A stretch of 64,000 nt of DNA from positions 86,938 to 150,937 of the forward strand of contig JAVJRN010000054.1 of the NCBI GenBank assembly GCA_040218415.1. Reading direction: 5' to 3'. Below the pieces are notes generated by a model. That model was not told the origin of the DNA. It was given only the letters and a program-made list of their open reading frames with translations, and ran no database searches. Below are positions 23,917 through 34,800 of this stretch, piece after piece. Made by a program: the position numbers and the translations under genes. Origin of the DNA: JAVJRN01 sp040218415 (GTDB lineage: Bacteria; Bacteroidota; Bacteroidia; Cytophagales; Cyclobacteriaceae). How positions within the stretch are numbered: position 1 is the first letter of the stretch; every line of letters begins with the position of its first letter.

Positions 23917-25889
23917 GACTCAATAACTTCTTTTGCTTCAATCCAGTTTCCATCTTCCTTAATTAGTTCAATCAATTCATCTAAAGCCTGCGCTGATGGA
24001 ACCCCTCTTTTCATAACTTCCTTACCTTTGTAAAGTGTAATTTTTCCTTTTCCTGATCCTACATACCCATAATCTGCATCCGCCATTTCTCCAGGCCCAT
24101 TGACGATGCAGCCCATAATACCAATTTTCAGTCCTTTTAAGTGATCCGTTCTTTTACGAATCATCGCCGTGGTTTCTTGTAGGTCAAAAAGTGTTCTTCC
24201 ACAACTTGGACAAGAGATATATTCTGTCTTTGATATTCTTGATCGAGCCGCTTGTAAAATTCCAAATGATGTTTCATTGGCAATTTTATTAACATTTATA
24301 TCGGCCTCTTCTCCGAAGGAAAGCATTAACCCATCACCATAACCGTCTACCAGTAAACCTCCTAGATCAGTCGCTGGAAACATCATTTTAGCATCAATGT
24401 CTAATCCTTCGTAATGTCTACAAAGAACTATCGGATTTGTTATTCCAAATTTTTGTAGTCTATTCACTGCACACCTCAAACTAAGGAATGCATTAATGCT
24501 GCTGGAAACCATAATAAACACAGCATTTTTCAAAGCTGACAAAACTTCAACGTTTTCCTTTAATATGGTCTTATCGTCGATCAACACAAATATTGACTCC
24601 TCACTATCAATGAAAGAGACATGATCTAAAGTAACCAAAGGGTATTTATTTTTTCTATCCGAAAGCTGATTCCAACAATCAAAATCCAGAATTTCCCGTA
24701 ATCCATTGGGCAACATAAAGTCGATTGGATTATCCCCTGAATACACATAATCTGCACCCAAATCGTTCATAGTCCATTTGTCTAGTGCGGACAGGTAAAA
24801 ATGCCCAATGGATTTTAAGTCAGGCACTTTTACTGCGTTTAATGAGGAAAAATTGGCAATTACTCGCGGTACATTGTCACCACCAAAATTGAGAACTTCA
24901 TGGGTTTGCCTTTTGCTAAACCTGAAAGGATCAAAATTGAAAAGCGCGGTTTCCTCTTCAATATCTTGATATTCTTTTTCTGCGAGTCGTTCTACAAGAA
25001 TATTTGCTACTGGTGCTTCTACTTCTGGCTCTTCAGTAAGGGAAACTCGAACCGTATCTCCTAGGCCTTCTTCAAGCAAGGTTCCTATACCCAACGCAGA
25101 TTTTATTCTACCGTCCTCCGCTTCCCCGGCCTCAGTTACGCCAAGATGCAGCGGATATGGCTGTAAACCTTCCTCTTCAAGTTTTTGAACTAATAGCCGA
25201 TAAGCCTGTATCATCACCTGAGGGTTGCTCGACTTCATAGATACGACGATATCAAAGAAGTCAAGATTTTCACAAATCCTGATGAACTCCAATGCCGATT
25301 CGACCATACCCAAAGGCGTATCGCCATAACGACTCATAATACGGTCAGAGAGAGAACCATGATTTGTACCTATTCGTATGGCTGTTTTATGCTCTTTACA
25401 AATCTTTACCAGTGGCGTAAACTTTTCTCTAATTCGGTCAAGCTCTTCTGCATATGCCTGATCAGTGTATTCTATCTCTTCAAATTTCTTTTTATCAGCG
25501 TAGTTGCCTGGATTAACTCGAACTTTTTCTACGATTTTGGCGGCTAATTCAGCAGCATTCGGTGTGAAATGAATATCTGCAACCAATGGAACAAAACACC
25601 CGCGCTTATGGAGCTCATTTCTTATTTCTTGTAAGTTTTGGGCTTCTTTAATACTAGGAGCGGTTATTCTGACATACTCGCAACCAGAGGCAACCATTCG
25701 CAAGACTTGTTCAACACTGCCTTCAGTATCCATGGTGTCTACTGTAGTCATACTCTGCACTCGAATAGGGTTATCACCTCCCATCGGCACATTTCCGATC
25801 ATTACTTCTCTTGTTTTTCGTCTGCTATAATTGACTACACTGTTGGTGTATTTAATTTTCGAAATGACTTGCTGATCTACTGGATTCAT
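23913..25889 (-). CDS. ispG: 4-hydroxy-3-methylbut-2-enyl diphosphate synthase (long form)
   Basis: IspG makes HMBPP from MEcPP in the non-mevalonate isoprenoid pathway. This 658-residue protein is the long, three-domain form also known from plants and chlamydiae. It has an N-terminal TIM barrel (RVQSMTTVDTMDTEGSV, CEYVRITAPS), a large inserted domain of about 250 residues (roughly 290-540) and the C-terminal iron-sulfur domain. The last carries the cluster cysteines in SCPSCGRTLFDL and GCIVNGPGEMADADYG. All three cluster ligands are present. It should act in the cytoplasm with a ferredoxin or flavodoxin donor. It lies 49 bp downstream of an SDR gene and overlaps the small DUF6728-like gene by 4 bp. 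Confidence 0.95.
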   Translation of the reverse strand: MNPVDQQVISKIKYTNSVVNYSRRKTREVMIGNVPMGGDNPIRVQSMTTVDTMDTEGSVEQVLRMVASGCEYVRITAPSIKEAQNLQEIRNELHKRGCFVPLVADIHFTPNAAELAAKIVEKVRVNPGNYADKKKFEEIEYTDQAYAEELDRIREKFTPLVKICKEHKTAIRIGTNHGSLSDRIMSRYGDTPLGMVESALEFIRICENLDFFDIVVSMKSSNPQVMIQAYRLLVQKLEEEGLQPYPLHLGVTEAGEAEDGRIKSALGIGTLLEEGLGDTVRVSLTEEPEVEAPVANILVERLAEKEYQDIEEETALFNFDPFRFSKRQTHEVLNFGGDNVPRVIANFSSLNAVKVPDLKSIGHFYLSALDKWTMNDLGADYVYSGDNPIDFMLPNGLREILDFDCWNQLSDRKNKYPLVTLDHVSFIDSEESIFVLIDDKTILKENVEVLSALKNAVFIMVSSSINAFLSLRCAVNRLQKFGITNPIVLCRHYEGLDIDAKMMFPATDLGGLLVDGYGDGLMLSFGEEADINVNKIANETSFGILQAARSRISKTEYISCPSCGRTLFDLQETTAMIRKRTDHLKGLKIGIMGCIVNGPGEMADADYGYVGSGKGKITLYKGKEVMKRGVPSAQALDELIELIKEDGNWIEAKEVIES

Positions 25890-25938
25890 GAATCTGCTAA
25901 TTATGCCTTGTTAACTCTTAAAGAAAAGAAAAGTTGAA

Positions 25939-26652
25939 TTAAAGATCTCCTAATTGTGGTCGAATGACCAAGTCTTCTACCACTGCCCTATCGCTAAGCA
26001 TGAAAGTAGAAAAAACCATGGCCGCAACGTCCTCGGCTTTAACAAATCTTTCATTCGGTATGTCCGCCCCTTCCCAACTTGCGGTAAGTGTAGCGCCCGG
26101 CATTACAGAGGTTACTTTTATCCCGTGCGGTTTCAATTCTTCACGCAATACTTTTGACATGCCATACATGGCGAATTTGCTTATGCAGTAAGAACCTCCA
26201 TTAGCGTAGGCGGTAATACTGGCCGTAGAGCAAATATTAAAAACGTAACCTGTTTTTCTCTCCTTCATTGATGGAACAATACCACGAGTGACATGATAAG
26301 CACTGTAAAGATTCGTATTTATCAAATCTTCCAATATGCCATCTGGTTCGTTATGTATTTCACCGGGAACAAACCTCCCGGCATTGTTTACAAGTACCTC
26401 TACTGGTTTATCAATATTTTTTACAAATTCGATAAACTCGTCAACATCTGCCCTTTTTGACAAATCAGCCAAGTTATGATGTATTACTGACTCGTATTTG
26501 TTTTCAATATAATCTTTGAGTTCTTGCAAGTCATCTTTATTTCTAGAACAGGTGGCAATTGTAAAACCATCCTTAGCAAACTGCTCTATAATGGCTCGCC
26601 CTATTCCCTTTGATCCTCCAGTGACTACAACTAACTTGTCTTTATTTCCCAT
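25939..26652 (-). CDS. short-chain dehydrogenase/reductase
   Basis: The 237-residue protein is a classical SDR. It has the NAD(P)-binding TGGSKGIG at residues 11-18, NNAG near 91, the catalytic serine in NICSTAS and the YxxxK pair in GGSYCISKFAMYG. A basic residue pattern after the second strand (CSRNKDD) suggests NADP(H) preference. It is cytoplasmic; the substrate is unknown, and the family also holds 3-oxoacyl-ACP reductases and sepiapterin-type reductases. It probably heads the transcript that continues through ispG. The upstream 233-bp region separates it from the divergent MlaE-type permease gene. Confidence 0.9.
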   Translation of the reverse strand: MGNKDKLVVVTGGSKGIGRAIIEQFAKDGFTIATCSRNKDDLQELKDYIENKYESVIHHNLADLSKRADVDEFIEFVKNIDKPVEVLVNNAGRFVPGEIHNEPDGILEDLINTNLYSAYHVTRGIVPSMKERKTGYVFNICSTASITAYANGGSYCISKFAMYGMSKVLREELKPHGIKVTSVMPGATLTASWEGADIPNERFVKAEDVAAMVFSTFMLSDRAVVEDLVIRPQLGDL

Positions 26653-26885
26653 TTGATAAAATTTCTAACTGATTAACCTAAAATGGAAAATCAGCAAATG
26701 ATTGTTACTCTTTTTAGAATTATTAATCTATCTAACACCCTTATTTACTCGCTGATGAATAGCATTTGTAACTCAGAAGTGAAGATTATGTCTATTTATT
26801 TTAATTTAAAACTGGAATAATCGTATACCAGTTTGATCTTTACTAATTTCGACAAAGCTAATTAGAACTGTGCAGAGACCAATAT
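26653..26885. other. divergent intergenic region with an inverted repeat
   Basis: This AT-rich 233-bp stretch must carry promoters for the SDR (minus) and the MlaE-type permease (plus). No full TTTG-N19-TAnnTTTG promoter is visible. The inverted repeat AAACTGG-N12-CCAGTTT at 26809-26834 could be an operator or an mRNA hairpin in front of the permease gene, about 50 bp upstream of its ATG. Confidence 0.4.
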
Positions 26886-27617
26886 ATGCGTAGCTTAGGA
26901 AAGTTTTTAATATTTATATCGAGCCTTTTTGTAAGGAGAGAGAGTTTTTCGACTTATTTCAAGCTCACTATTGATGAATGTATCAAAGTAGGTTATAATT
27001 CTATTTTGATTGTTGCGATAGTCTCCACATTTATGGGAGCGGTAACAACAATACAGACTGCATTCAATTTGGTAAGTCCATTTATCCCGGATTATGTTAT
27101 TTCTCTTGTGGTTAGGGATATGACTATTTTGGAACTATCTCCTACAATTATTGCTATTGTATATGCTGGCAAAGTAGGTTCCAATATTGCTGGAGAACTA
27201 GGGACAATGCGTATTACTGAGCAGGTGGATGCTTTAGAAGTTATGGGACTCAACGCGTCATCTTACTTGGTTTTGCCAAAAATTATCGCCTCTGTACTTA
27301 TGTTTCCTGCATTGGTGATATTTTCAGCATTTCTTTCCATTTATGGCGGATATTTAACAAGTGTATTTACAGGCCTCATTTCTGGATATGACTACATCTA
27401 TGGAATTAGAGCTGAATTCATTGAATTCAATATATTCTTCGCACTTATCAAAGCATTCGTATTTGCCTTTCTAGTGGCTGCTATTTCAGCATATAAAGGT
27501 TTTTACACCAAAGGAGGAGCTTTAGAAGTAGGACAATCGTCAACAGCTGCCGTTACAAATAGTTGCATAGCCATTCTATGCGCAGATTATTTACTCGCTC
27601 AACTTCTACTCGGATGA
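26886..27617 (+). CDS. mlaE: MlaE-type ABC transporter permease
   Basis: This 243-residue protein is a MlaE/YrbE-type permease. It has several hydrophobic helices, the conserved segment VVRDMTILELSPTIIAIVYAGKVGSNIAGELG and the block TEQVDALEVMGL that contacts the ATPase; these are read here as separate short motifs (ELSPTI, GKVGSNIAGELGTM, EQVDALEVMG). MlaE permeases move phospholipids between inner and outer membrane in diderm bacteria, keeping outer-membrane asymmetry. Its stop overlaps the ATPase start (ATGA). The usual substrate-binding MlaD-type protein is not next to it in this window, so it must be encoded elsewhere. It is divergent from the SDR gene. Confidence 0.92.
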   Translation: MRSLGKFLIFISSLFVRRESFSTYFKLTIDECIKVGYNSILIVAIVSTFMGAVTTIQTAFNLVSPFIPDYVISLVVRDMTILELSPTIIAIVYAGKVGSNIAGELGTMRITEQVDALEVMGLNASSYLVLPKIIASVLMFPALVIFSAFLSIYGGYLTSVFTGLISGYDYIYGIRAEFIEFNIFFALIKAFVFAFLVAAISAYKGFYTKGGALEVGQSSTAAVTNSCIAILCADYLLAQLLLG

Positions 27618-28357
27618 TCGAAATTAAGAACATACAAAAGTCCTTTAAAGGTAAACAAGTACTTCACGGAATTGATGCCACTTTTGAATCCGGTAAGACC
27701 AATTTAATCATTGGCTCTAGTGGTACTGGTAAGAGTGTTTTACTCAAGTGTCTTGTTGGGCTGGTAAAGCCAGATGAGGGAGATGTTTTATACAACGATA
27801 GAAATTTTACTAGAGCTAATAAGGAACTACAAACTGAAATACGTCGAGAAATAGGCATGTTATTTCAAGGAAGCGCATTATTTGACAGTAAAAATGTGGA
27901 GCAAAACATCATGTTTCCCTTGGATGTGCTCAGCGACATGAAGTTGGAGGAAAAAAAAGACAGGGTCAACTTTTGTTTGCAGCGAGTAGGTCTGGAAAAT
28001 GTGAATCATTTAATGCCCTCCGAAATAAGTGGAGGAATGAAAAAAAGAGTAGGAATTGCACGTGCAATTGTGAATAAGCCCAACTATCTTTTTTGTGATG
28101 AACCGAACTCAGGGCTAGACCCCATGACAAGCATCACCATTGATGACTTGATCGCTGAAATAACGGAGGAATATAAAATCACTACTATTATAGTCACCCA
28201 CGATATGAATTCGGTGATTGAAATTGGTCAGAAAGTCATTTTCCTACACAAAGGATTAAAATTATGGGAAGGCGACAAGGACAATATCACCAACTCTGAT
28301 GTCAAAGAGCTGAATGAATTTGTATTTGCGAACAGGATGATGAAATTGATCAAGTAA
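27614..28357 (+). CDS. mlaF: MlaF-type ABC transporter ATP-binding protein
   Basis: I start this at the ATG at 27614, which overlaps the permease stop as ATGA and gives 247 residues; a longer frame from 27563 only adds sequence read out of the permease gene. Motifs are Walker A GSSGTGKS (34-41), the Q-loop region MLFQGSALFDS, the signature SGGMKKRVGIARA, Walker B YLFCDEPNSGLDP and the switch histidine in IIVTHDMNSV. It powers lipid movement by the MlaE-type permease. The gene ends directly against the convergent outer-membrane barrel gene, with no spacer between the two stop codons, so antisense read-through is possible. Confidence 0.93.
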   Translation: MIEIKNIQKSFKGKQVLHGIDATFESGKTNLIIGSSGTGKSVLLKCLVGLVKPDEGDVLYNDRNFTRANKELQTEIRREIGMLFQGSALFDSKNVEQNIMFPLDVLSDMKLEEKKDRVNFCLQRVGLENVNHLMPSEISGGMKKRVGIARAIVNKPNYLFCDEPNSGLDPMTSITIDDLIAEITEEYKITTIIVTHDMNSVIEIGQKVIFLHKGLKLWEGDKDNITNSDVKELNEFVFANRMMKLIK

Positions 28358-31300
28358 CTAAAAAAATGCTGTCAGACTCATACTCCCTGTATGAATAACA
28401 CGTTGATTTTCTGAGTTTCGACCATCGTATCTTAGTGACATTTGCAGTCCGGATTTAATATTTTGTTGCCAATTTATATTCCAGCGCTGATTGGCACCAG
28501 GCCTGAGTCCTTCTAGCAGTTCATAACCTAATGCGCTCTGCTCCTCGCCTTTAAAATCGATTGAGAGCCATTGAAATCCAATATTGATAGTTCCTTTTCC
28601 TGACCGGATAAAGTCTAAACTAGTACCCATACTCGTAATCCTAGAGTAACTATCTTCTTCTTTGTCGGAGGTGCTTTTATAGTCATATCGAATATTCGTT
28701 GTAAGTCTGAGTTTATCTGAAGGCTGCCAGACAAAAGCCGGCTCAGTTCCTAGAGTGGATAAGTTATAATTCCTAGAAATTAAGAAATCGGAGGAGCTCG
28801 TTATCTGCCCTTTACTGGATCTTGCTCGAAATACTAAAGTGGAATTTATTGGAAGCCGAATATTCAATATTTGGTCAATCTTTTCTCTCCACTCAAAACC
28901 ATTGCTCAATAAAGATTTAGAATCCTGATTATTGATCGTAAAATCGGCAGCTAAACCTGAGGCATTTCTATTATAGAAAATAGAAAAGCGCCTATTGCTC
29001 CTTAAAAAAACCGTGGTTGTATCGGATGAGTTAGCGTTAAATGGATTGAGCCGTGATAGGGAATTGTCGGTAGTTTTTGAATTAATATTGAGATGGGCAT
29101 TAATTGCCAACTTAGCCATTTCTTGGGATAACCAAGATGACTTCTGATTCCATGAATTTGGCGCTTTTAGATCGAGTGTTTGAATATAGGTTGTTTGGAA
29201 AGCAGTGATATACTCATCAGTTGGTGTAAATATTTTAGCATATTCTCTTTCATCATTGTTTACTGCTTCGTAAAACTCATTGATATCTTGAATACCATCA
29301 TTATTTTCATCTCTCCAAGTATGCGTTCCTTGACCTGAAGGCACCTGAAGGTAAATAAATGTACGTTTTAATTCACGAGTATTGGATGTGCTATATTGAA
29401 TATTGCTAACCAAATTATTTTTAAAAAAACGGCTATTCCAAGTGGTAAAGGCCAAAAAATTCTTTTCTTTTTTATCCACTAAAAGTTCATCGACCTCACG
29501 ATAGGTGAAGTTCAAATCGACATTATGATGATCCATTTGACTTGTTCCTAGTGTCCATTTTAGTTCCTTAGATCGGGTATAATCTTCAAATTCACCTGAA
29601 ACGGGTAGCCTATCTTCTCTTGTTATAAATTCAAGTCTTGTATTAATTTTTGTAGTATCATTCGTTTGAATGTAAAAATTATGCGAAGCAAAATTCATTA
29701 ATGAAAAACGCACACTATCCGATGTGATCTCTTGATGTCTATCTGTTGAATATTTGTATCCTGGTTGTAAAAACCATTTTTTAAATCGAATCTCATGACT
29801 GCCGCGCATCCAATTGGCTTTGGCATTCGTTGAAGCAGAATTTAGAAAAAAAACATCTGACTTCATTAAAAAGTCGCCAAGCTGATAACTAAAATCTAAT
29901 TGATGTTTAACGCCATCGACAACATTTGTTCTATCTCTTAAACTAAAAGTATAGCTCAAGCGTTCGTAAGCCTTTCTGTTCAAGCTAAGCGATGCTGAAA
30001 ATATATTGTCCTCTCTTGAAATTGTATCCGTCAAAGCGTTGTGCGACCAATCTCTATCGTATTCTATCGAGCGAAACCGATCCACAGGTTGAAAATTAGT
30101 AGAGTTGTGTTCTATTGAAAGTCCGGCATCTAATCTAAAGTCATTTTTAAGTGGACGACTTTCCGATTCATAGCCAGCTTTGAATGCAAAGCCAGTATTA
30201 TCCTCATCGTCAAGGTTTGAATAAAGGTTTAAATCTGTATTTGAAAGAGCTATTTCAGTAAATAATTTATCGTATTTTGTAATATTGTGTGTAGCACCTA
30301 TAATTGACATCTGCCTTTTATTAGGAGTATTTACTCGTATTTCTGGTATGAAATTTCCCTGCGATACGCCATTTACAGGTGCTATCCATTCATATATTTG
30401 TCCGTTTGCTGTTGTGTTTTTTAAGATATAATTTCCTTGTCCAAAACTCACCTCGGTAAAGCTTACTTGGTAAAAATTAGCATCACTTAAGGGCGAATAT
30501 TGATAAATATCGTATGATCGACCATTATTTATGGTGTCTTTCTTAGCATACAAAATAGCGTCTTTAACTAATCCAATAGAGTCTACTCCTGAGATAAAAG
30601 ATTGAAGAGTATTGTCTCCAGCCAATGAAAGTTGGGCAATATTTTCTTGGTCATTTTCAAAACCAAAAGGGTTATTTGGGTTGTCTTTTTCCTGATATAG
30701 GTTCAAATAAATCTTGGTGTCTTTTGATTCGAACGATTGTGCTACATTCAAATTTGTTCTTCCAAAAAACTGATCAGCATATTCAAAATCAACTCTAATT
30801 CTAGAAAATCTAGTAATCAATATTTTGTTACTAAAGGTGATTTCACTCTGATTGTAATCTATGGTGTAGTCTCGATCAAACCCTCTTTCAAGTAGTTCTC
30901 CGTCAAGATAAACTTTCTCACTTCCTGCCAAAACAATAATAAACCTTTCATTATTGGCTCCTCTAAGCCTGTAAGGTCCTTGGATTCCCTCTATTGGTGC
31001 TAACATTGTAGAGGTGAATTGTCCCTTCGCAATTGAAATCAGTCCGAGTGTTGATGCTGTCCAATTATCATTGACATTATAATTCATCAAACCGTCCAAG
31101 CCTTGGACATTTTTCCTGTACTGGAGAAAATATGACTCGTCAAATGGATTTTTAGCTACTATATCCCCTGCCGTTAGCGAATGATCATCACTATATAGCT
31201 TAATGAATATATTATCAAAATCTCTTATTTGTTGGGTATTACCTTCTGGCTGAAAAGGTATATTTTGATCACTAATGTTGGCCTGAATGAGCAAATTCTC

Positions 31301-31822
31301 ACTCAATTTTCCATCTATCTGTAAGTTGAGCGCAGAATTAACCACAAGATCCTGATTATTGCCCACGGTAATACCACGTGATATTGCACCAATCATGTCT
31401 ACATTATTAAATTCGAATAAATTTGGCTTTGTAATTTGATCTGCACTCACTCTTTCAGAAACATTGTATTCTCTTACCTGAGAGTAAGTTTCTCTATTTC
31501 TAATAAAAAAGGGTTTATAAAGCTCTTGTGGCAGTACGCGGAAACAGATTCGGATCGAATCTTTTAAAAGAGAATCTTGGATTATGACCGCATTTAGCGC
31601 TTTATCATATCGAAAACTACTAATCCCATCTATCTCGATTGAGGTCTTGTCAAATACAACATCTGGTAGCTCAATAAAGGATGAAGATTGGTAGGTATGA
31701 CATTTTATATTGGGATCTTGGGCAGATAAAGTCAACCAAGAAAACACGTATGATATAAGAAAAAAGCTATTTCTTAGGAAGCTTAATGAAAAATGTTGTT
31801 CCTTCCATTTCCTTAGTTTCAA
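28358..31822 (-). CDS. large outer-membrane beta-barrel protein
   Basis: A very long protein (about 1154 residues from the TTG at 31822). It starts with a signal peptide (basic KLRKWK, then SFFLISYVFSWLTLSAQ). After an N-terminal part of about 170 residues comes a long series of alternating beta strands with aromatic girdles, ending in aromatic residues (SLTAFF), as expected for an outer-membrane barrel. The region VYLDGELLERGFDRDYTIDY is a short surface-protein-like domain. A DENNDGIQDINEF loop is a calcium-binding EF-hand/dockerin-like motif. I recall similar barrels in many Bacteroidota without assigned function. No ATG exists near the start; a TTG at 31870 and a GTG at 31834 are alternatives. 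All overlap the kinase gene. Confidence 0.75.
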   Translation of the reverse strand: MKLRKWKEQHFSLSFLRNSFFLISYVFSWLTLSAQDPNIKCHTYQSSSFIELPDVVFDKTSIEIDGISSFRYDKALNAVIIQDSLLKDSIRICFRVLPQELYKPFFIRNRETYSQVREYNVSERVSADQITKPNLFEFNNVDMIGAISRGITVGNNQDLVVNSALNLQIDGKLSENLLIQANISDQNIPFQPEGNTQQIRDFDNIFIKLYSDDHSLTAGDIVAKNPFDESYFLQYRKNVQGLDGLMNYNVNDNWTASTLGLISIAKGQFTSTMLAPIEGIQGPYRLRGANNERFIIVLAGSEKVYLDGELLERGFDRDYTIDYNQSEITFSNKILITRFSRIRVDFEYADQFFGRTNLNVAQSFESKDTKIYLNLYQEKDNPNNPFGFENDQENIAQLSLAGDNTLQSFISGVDSIGLVKDAILYAKKDTINNGRSYDIYQYSPLSDANFYQVSFTEVSFGQGNYILKNTTANGQIYEWIAPVNGVSQGNFIPEIRVNTPNKRQMSIIGATHNITKYDKLFTEIALSNTDLNLYSNLDDEDNTGFAFKAGYESESRPLKNDFRLDAGLSIEHNSTNFQPVDRFRSIEYDRDWSHNALTDTISREDNIFSASLSLNRKAYERLSYTFSLRDRTNVVDGVKHQLDFSYQLGDFLMKSDVFFLNSASTNAKANWMRGSHEIRFKKWFLQPGYKYSTDRHQEITSDSVRFSLMNFASHNFYIQTNDTTKINTRLEFITREDRLPVSGEFEDYTRSKELKWTLGTSQMDHHNVDLNFTYREVDELLVDKKEKNFLAFTTWNSRFFKNNLVSNIQYSTSNTRELKRTFIYLQVPSGQGTHTWRDENNDGIQDINEFYEAVNNDEREYAKIFTPTDEYITAFQTTYIQTLDLKAPNSWNQKSSWLSQEMAKLAINAHLNINSKTTDNSLSRLNPFNANSSDTTTVFLRSNRRFSIFYNRNASGLAADFTINNQDSKSLLSNGFEWREKIDQILNIRLPINSTLVFRARSSKGQITSSSDFLISRNYNLSTLGTEPAFVWQPSDKLRLTTNIRYDYKSTSDKEEDSYSRITSMGTSLDFIRSGKGTINIGFQWLSIDFKGEEQSALGYELLEGLRPGANQRWNINWQQNIKSGLQMSLRYDGRNSENQRVIHTGSMSLTAFF

Positions 31823-34800
31823 ACCATATATTTCCACCAGCGTTTTCAATTCCTTTCTTAGCCACGGCAAGTCCTATCCCACTACCCGTGCTTTTGGTGC
31901 TAAAATAAGGCTTAAATACGTTTCTTTTTATTTCTTCTGACATTCCTTGTCCATTATCACGAATGCTAATCAAGACAGACTTCTCTTTTACAACTAAGAA
32001 AATTTCAATCTTAGGCTTTTTGTCCTTTACTGCTTGAATAGCATTTAAAATAATGTTGGTCAAAGCTCGCGAAAAAAGTTTCGGATCTGCGAAAACCATG
32101 GTTTCCTCTTCACTTCTTTCAAATGCAATAGTTATGTCCTCAGTTTGATAGACTTCAACCGCCGACTTAATAACAGAATTAATTTCAAAGGATTGATTTT
32201 TTGGTGCTGGCATGGTCGCGAAAGCTGAAAACGAATCCGCAATAGAACTTAAACTATCTATCTGATCAATCAATGAGTTTAACACTCGGGTTTGGTTTTC
32301 ATCCGACTTTGAAGAGCGCATCAGCTGCTGTATTCGTAAGCGCATTGGTGTCAACGGATTTTTTATTTCATGCGCTACTTGTCTGGCAATCTCTTTCCAT
32401 GCTGATTCCTTTTGGCTTTCTGCCAAAGCCAATTTACTATCTTCAAGTTTGCCTAGCATTGCATTGTATTCAGTCACCAGCTGACCAATTTCATCATTAG
32501 CCTCATAGTCTAACCTTTCATTCGACTCTTCTAGCTTAATGATGGATAGCTTTTGCGCAATTTTTTTAAGTGGTTTTATGAGTTGGCCAACGAATATATT
32601 TTCAGCAAAGTAAGCAATGAGAAAAATTAAGGTGAAAATAAATGTCACATTATTGAACACTTCTATTTGTTGTTTTCTCAAGTGATTTTTACTGTCGAAA
32701 TAAGGCATTGAAAGATAGGCCAAGAGTTTGCCGTCTCGATATGACCTTATTGAGGTGTATGAGCTCTTAAACTCCGTCTCCCCGATATTTCTATCGAGAA
32801 TAATGCCTTGTTCATTTCCATATCTTAGCGCATTGATTGCCTTTGGTTCAATGAGACCACTAAGCAAACTCTTGTTAAAAATCTGTGGCTGACTCGATAC
32901 CAAAAGCCTTCCATTTATGTCGTAAATATTCAAATCACTTTGGATGATTTCTGCATTCTTAACGATTTGACTTGCATACTCTGCCTGATTCGATCCGCCT
33001 GAAAGGTATTTCTCAGTTATTTCAATAAGACTTTCTGCCATATTAAAAGAGCGCTTGCTGAAGTTTCGATCAATCTCTGACTTATACGACCTGCTCAAAG
33101 TTGATAAAAGTGCAATCGCGACTACAATCATTGGAATGAAAATAGACAGACTCAAAGAAATTTGAATTTTTGAAGAAAGTGTAAGTTTGAGTCTATTTGT
33201 TGATATGTATATCAGCAAAATAAGCAACCATACTAATAAGAACAATGAGAAATAAAAACTCGCATTTTGAAGAATACTTTGAGTAGAATATAATGGTGAG
33301 GAAATGATAATAACCCTGCCATCTGAAGTTTTTATGCCATAATAGGCATGACCATAATACTCAATCCCATTTTCATATAAAGCACTATTCTCGAATAGAC
33401 CTGGCTCCATGTTTTTTTCAAAAGGATGTTTTCCACGTTTATAAATCATTTTACGATCCTTGAATACAGCATAATCAAATTCTGCTTTACCCGTCTGGTC
33501 GTCATTATTTAGTATTTGTGGATATATACTTTTAGGTATGAATTTTTTCAAAGAGAATACCATCACTAACTTACCCAAATCACCTCCAATTGATTGGAAA
33601 GGAACTTCAGCCAAATATTTATCTGGAATATCTGATTCATTGCTTGTCTTGAGATAAATATCTGGGAATCCGGTAGGCGATCTCTCTAAACTATCTTCCC
33701 AAATAAAATCCAATTGAGTCGAGTTATACACTGTCTTCTCATCACTGCTTATCAAGTAAATATCTAACGCATATTTATTAAAATACGGACTTAAATATTC
33801 ATTTCTAATTCTACTTTCTATAAGTGCACCACTTAGCTTATTACTTAAAAATCTTGATCTGATATAAGAATCTTTGGCAATTTGAGACATGACTCCATTA
33901 AGAAGAAGCTCTGCCGTAAAATCATTATGAATGAGTAACGAATTGGCAAACTTTTGTTTTCTAACCAAATCATCCCTCTCCGCTTCCTGGTATATTATGA
34001 CTGCAGTGGTACATGCAATACCTAATGCGATTGTTACAACTGTCGTGAAATATTTAAAATCAAGGTTAAACTCCATCACATTGAAGCGGAATCCAATGAG
34101 CAGTGCCAGTGCTGAAATAACAGAAATTATCGTTAGAAGTACATTTAAATCTGTGAAAGTAAAAATTAATAATTCAATAGATAATGTTAATAATAAGACT
34201 GGAAAAATCCTTTTACCATTAATCTCTTTGATGATTACACGTAATAAAATTACCAAAGATAACATTGAGCAAATAATAGCGCCGAGAAGTGAAGATTTGA
34301 TATCATCAAAAATAATCGAACTGTTAATATCCAAATTAATTTGTGAGTTTTCGATTACATCCTTGATCAACTCCACGTAACCATGAATTAAGAACAAGGA
34401 AAGAATTGTTATAAAAGAAGACGCTACAATTGATTTCGATCTATTCAAAAATCGAAATAACGAATCACGGAAAATGAAGACTAAAAACAGAAATACCAGC
34501 GAGTTTAAAAGAAGGTTTCCTGCCGAGTTTCCAAAAAAAGGTGAAGTGTAATTTATTGGTTGAAATATTGAAACTTTATCCAGGTTTGTAATGCACTGCT
34601 CAATGCTAAACTTCGAAATAATGATTAAAATCGAACATATTACTAGTCGATTTTTATTCAAAGAAGTGTAAGCCCAGAAAACACCCGCACCAAAGCTGAG
34701 GATCAATAGCCCAAAAACAATGTAAACAGCCTTTGCAGGCATTCGTTCTTCAAATACATAGTTCATGATTGGCGTACTCTTAAAAAAAAGCGTGTTACCT

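Noticed and set aside
28358..31822. Calling the barrel protein a gliding-motility protein (SprA-like)
   Set aside because: It is half the length of SprA, and I see no SprA-specific blocks; only general barrel features are supported.
33931..34380. 149-codon plus-strand frame opposite the histidine kinase
   Set aside because: Mirror of membrane-helix codons of the kinase gene; no start context or homology.
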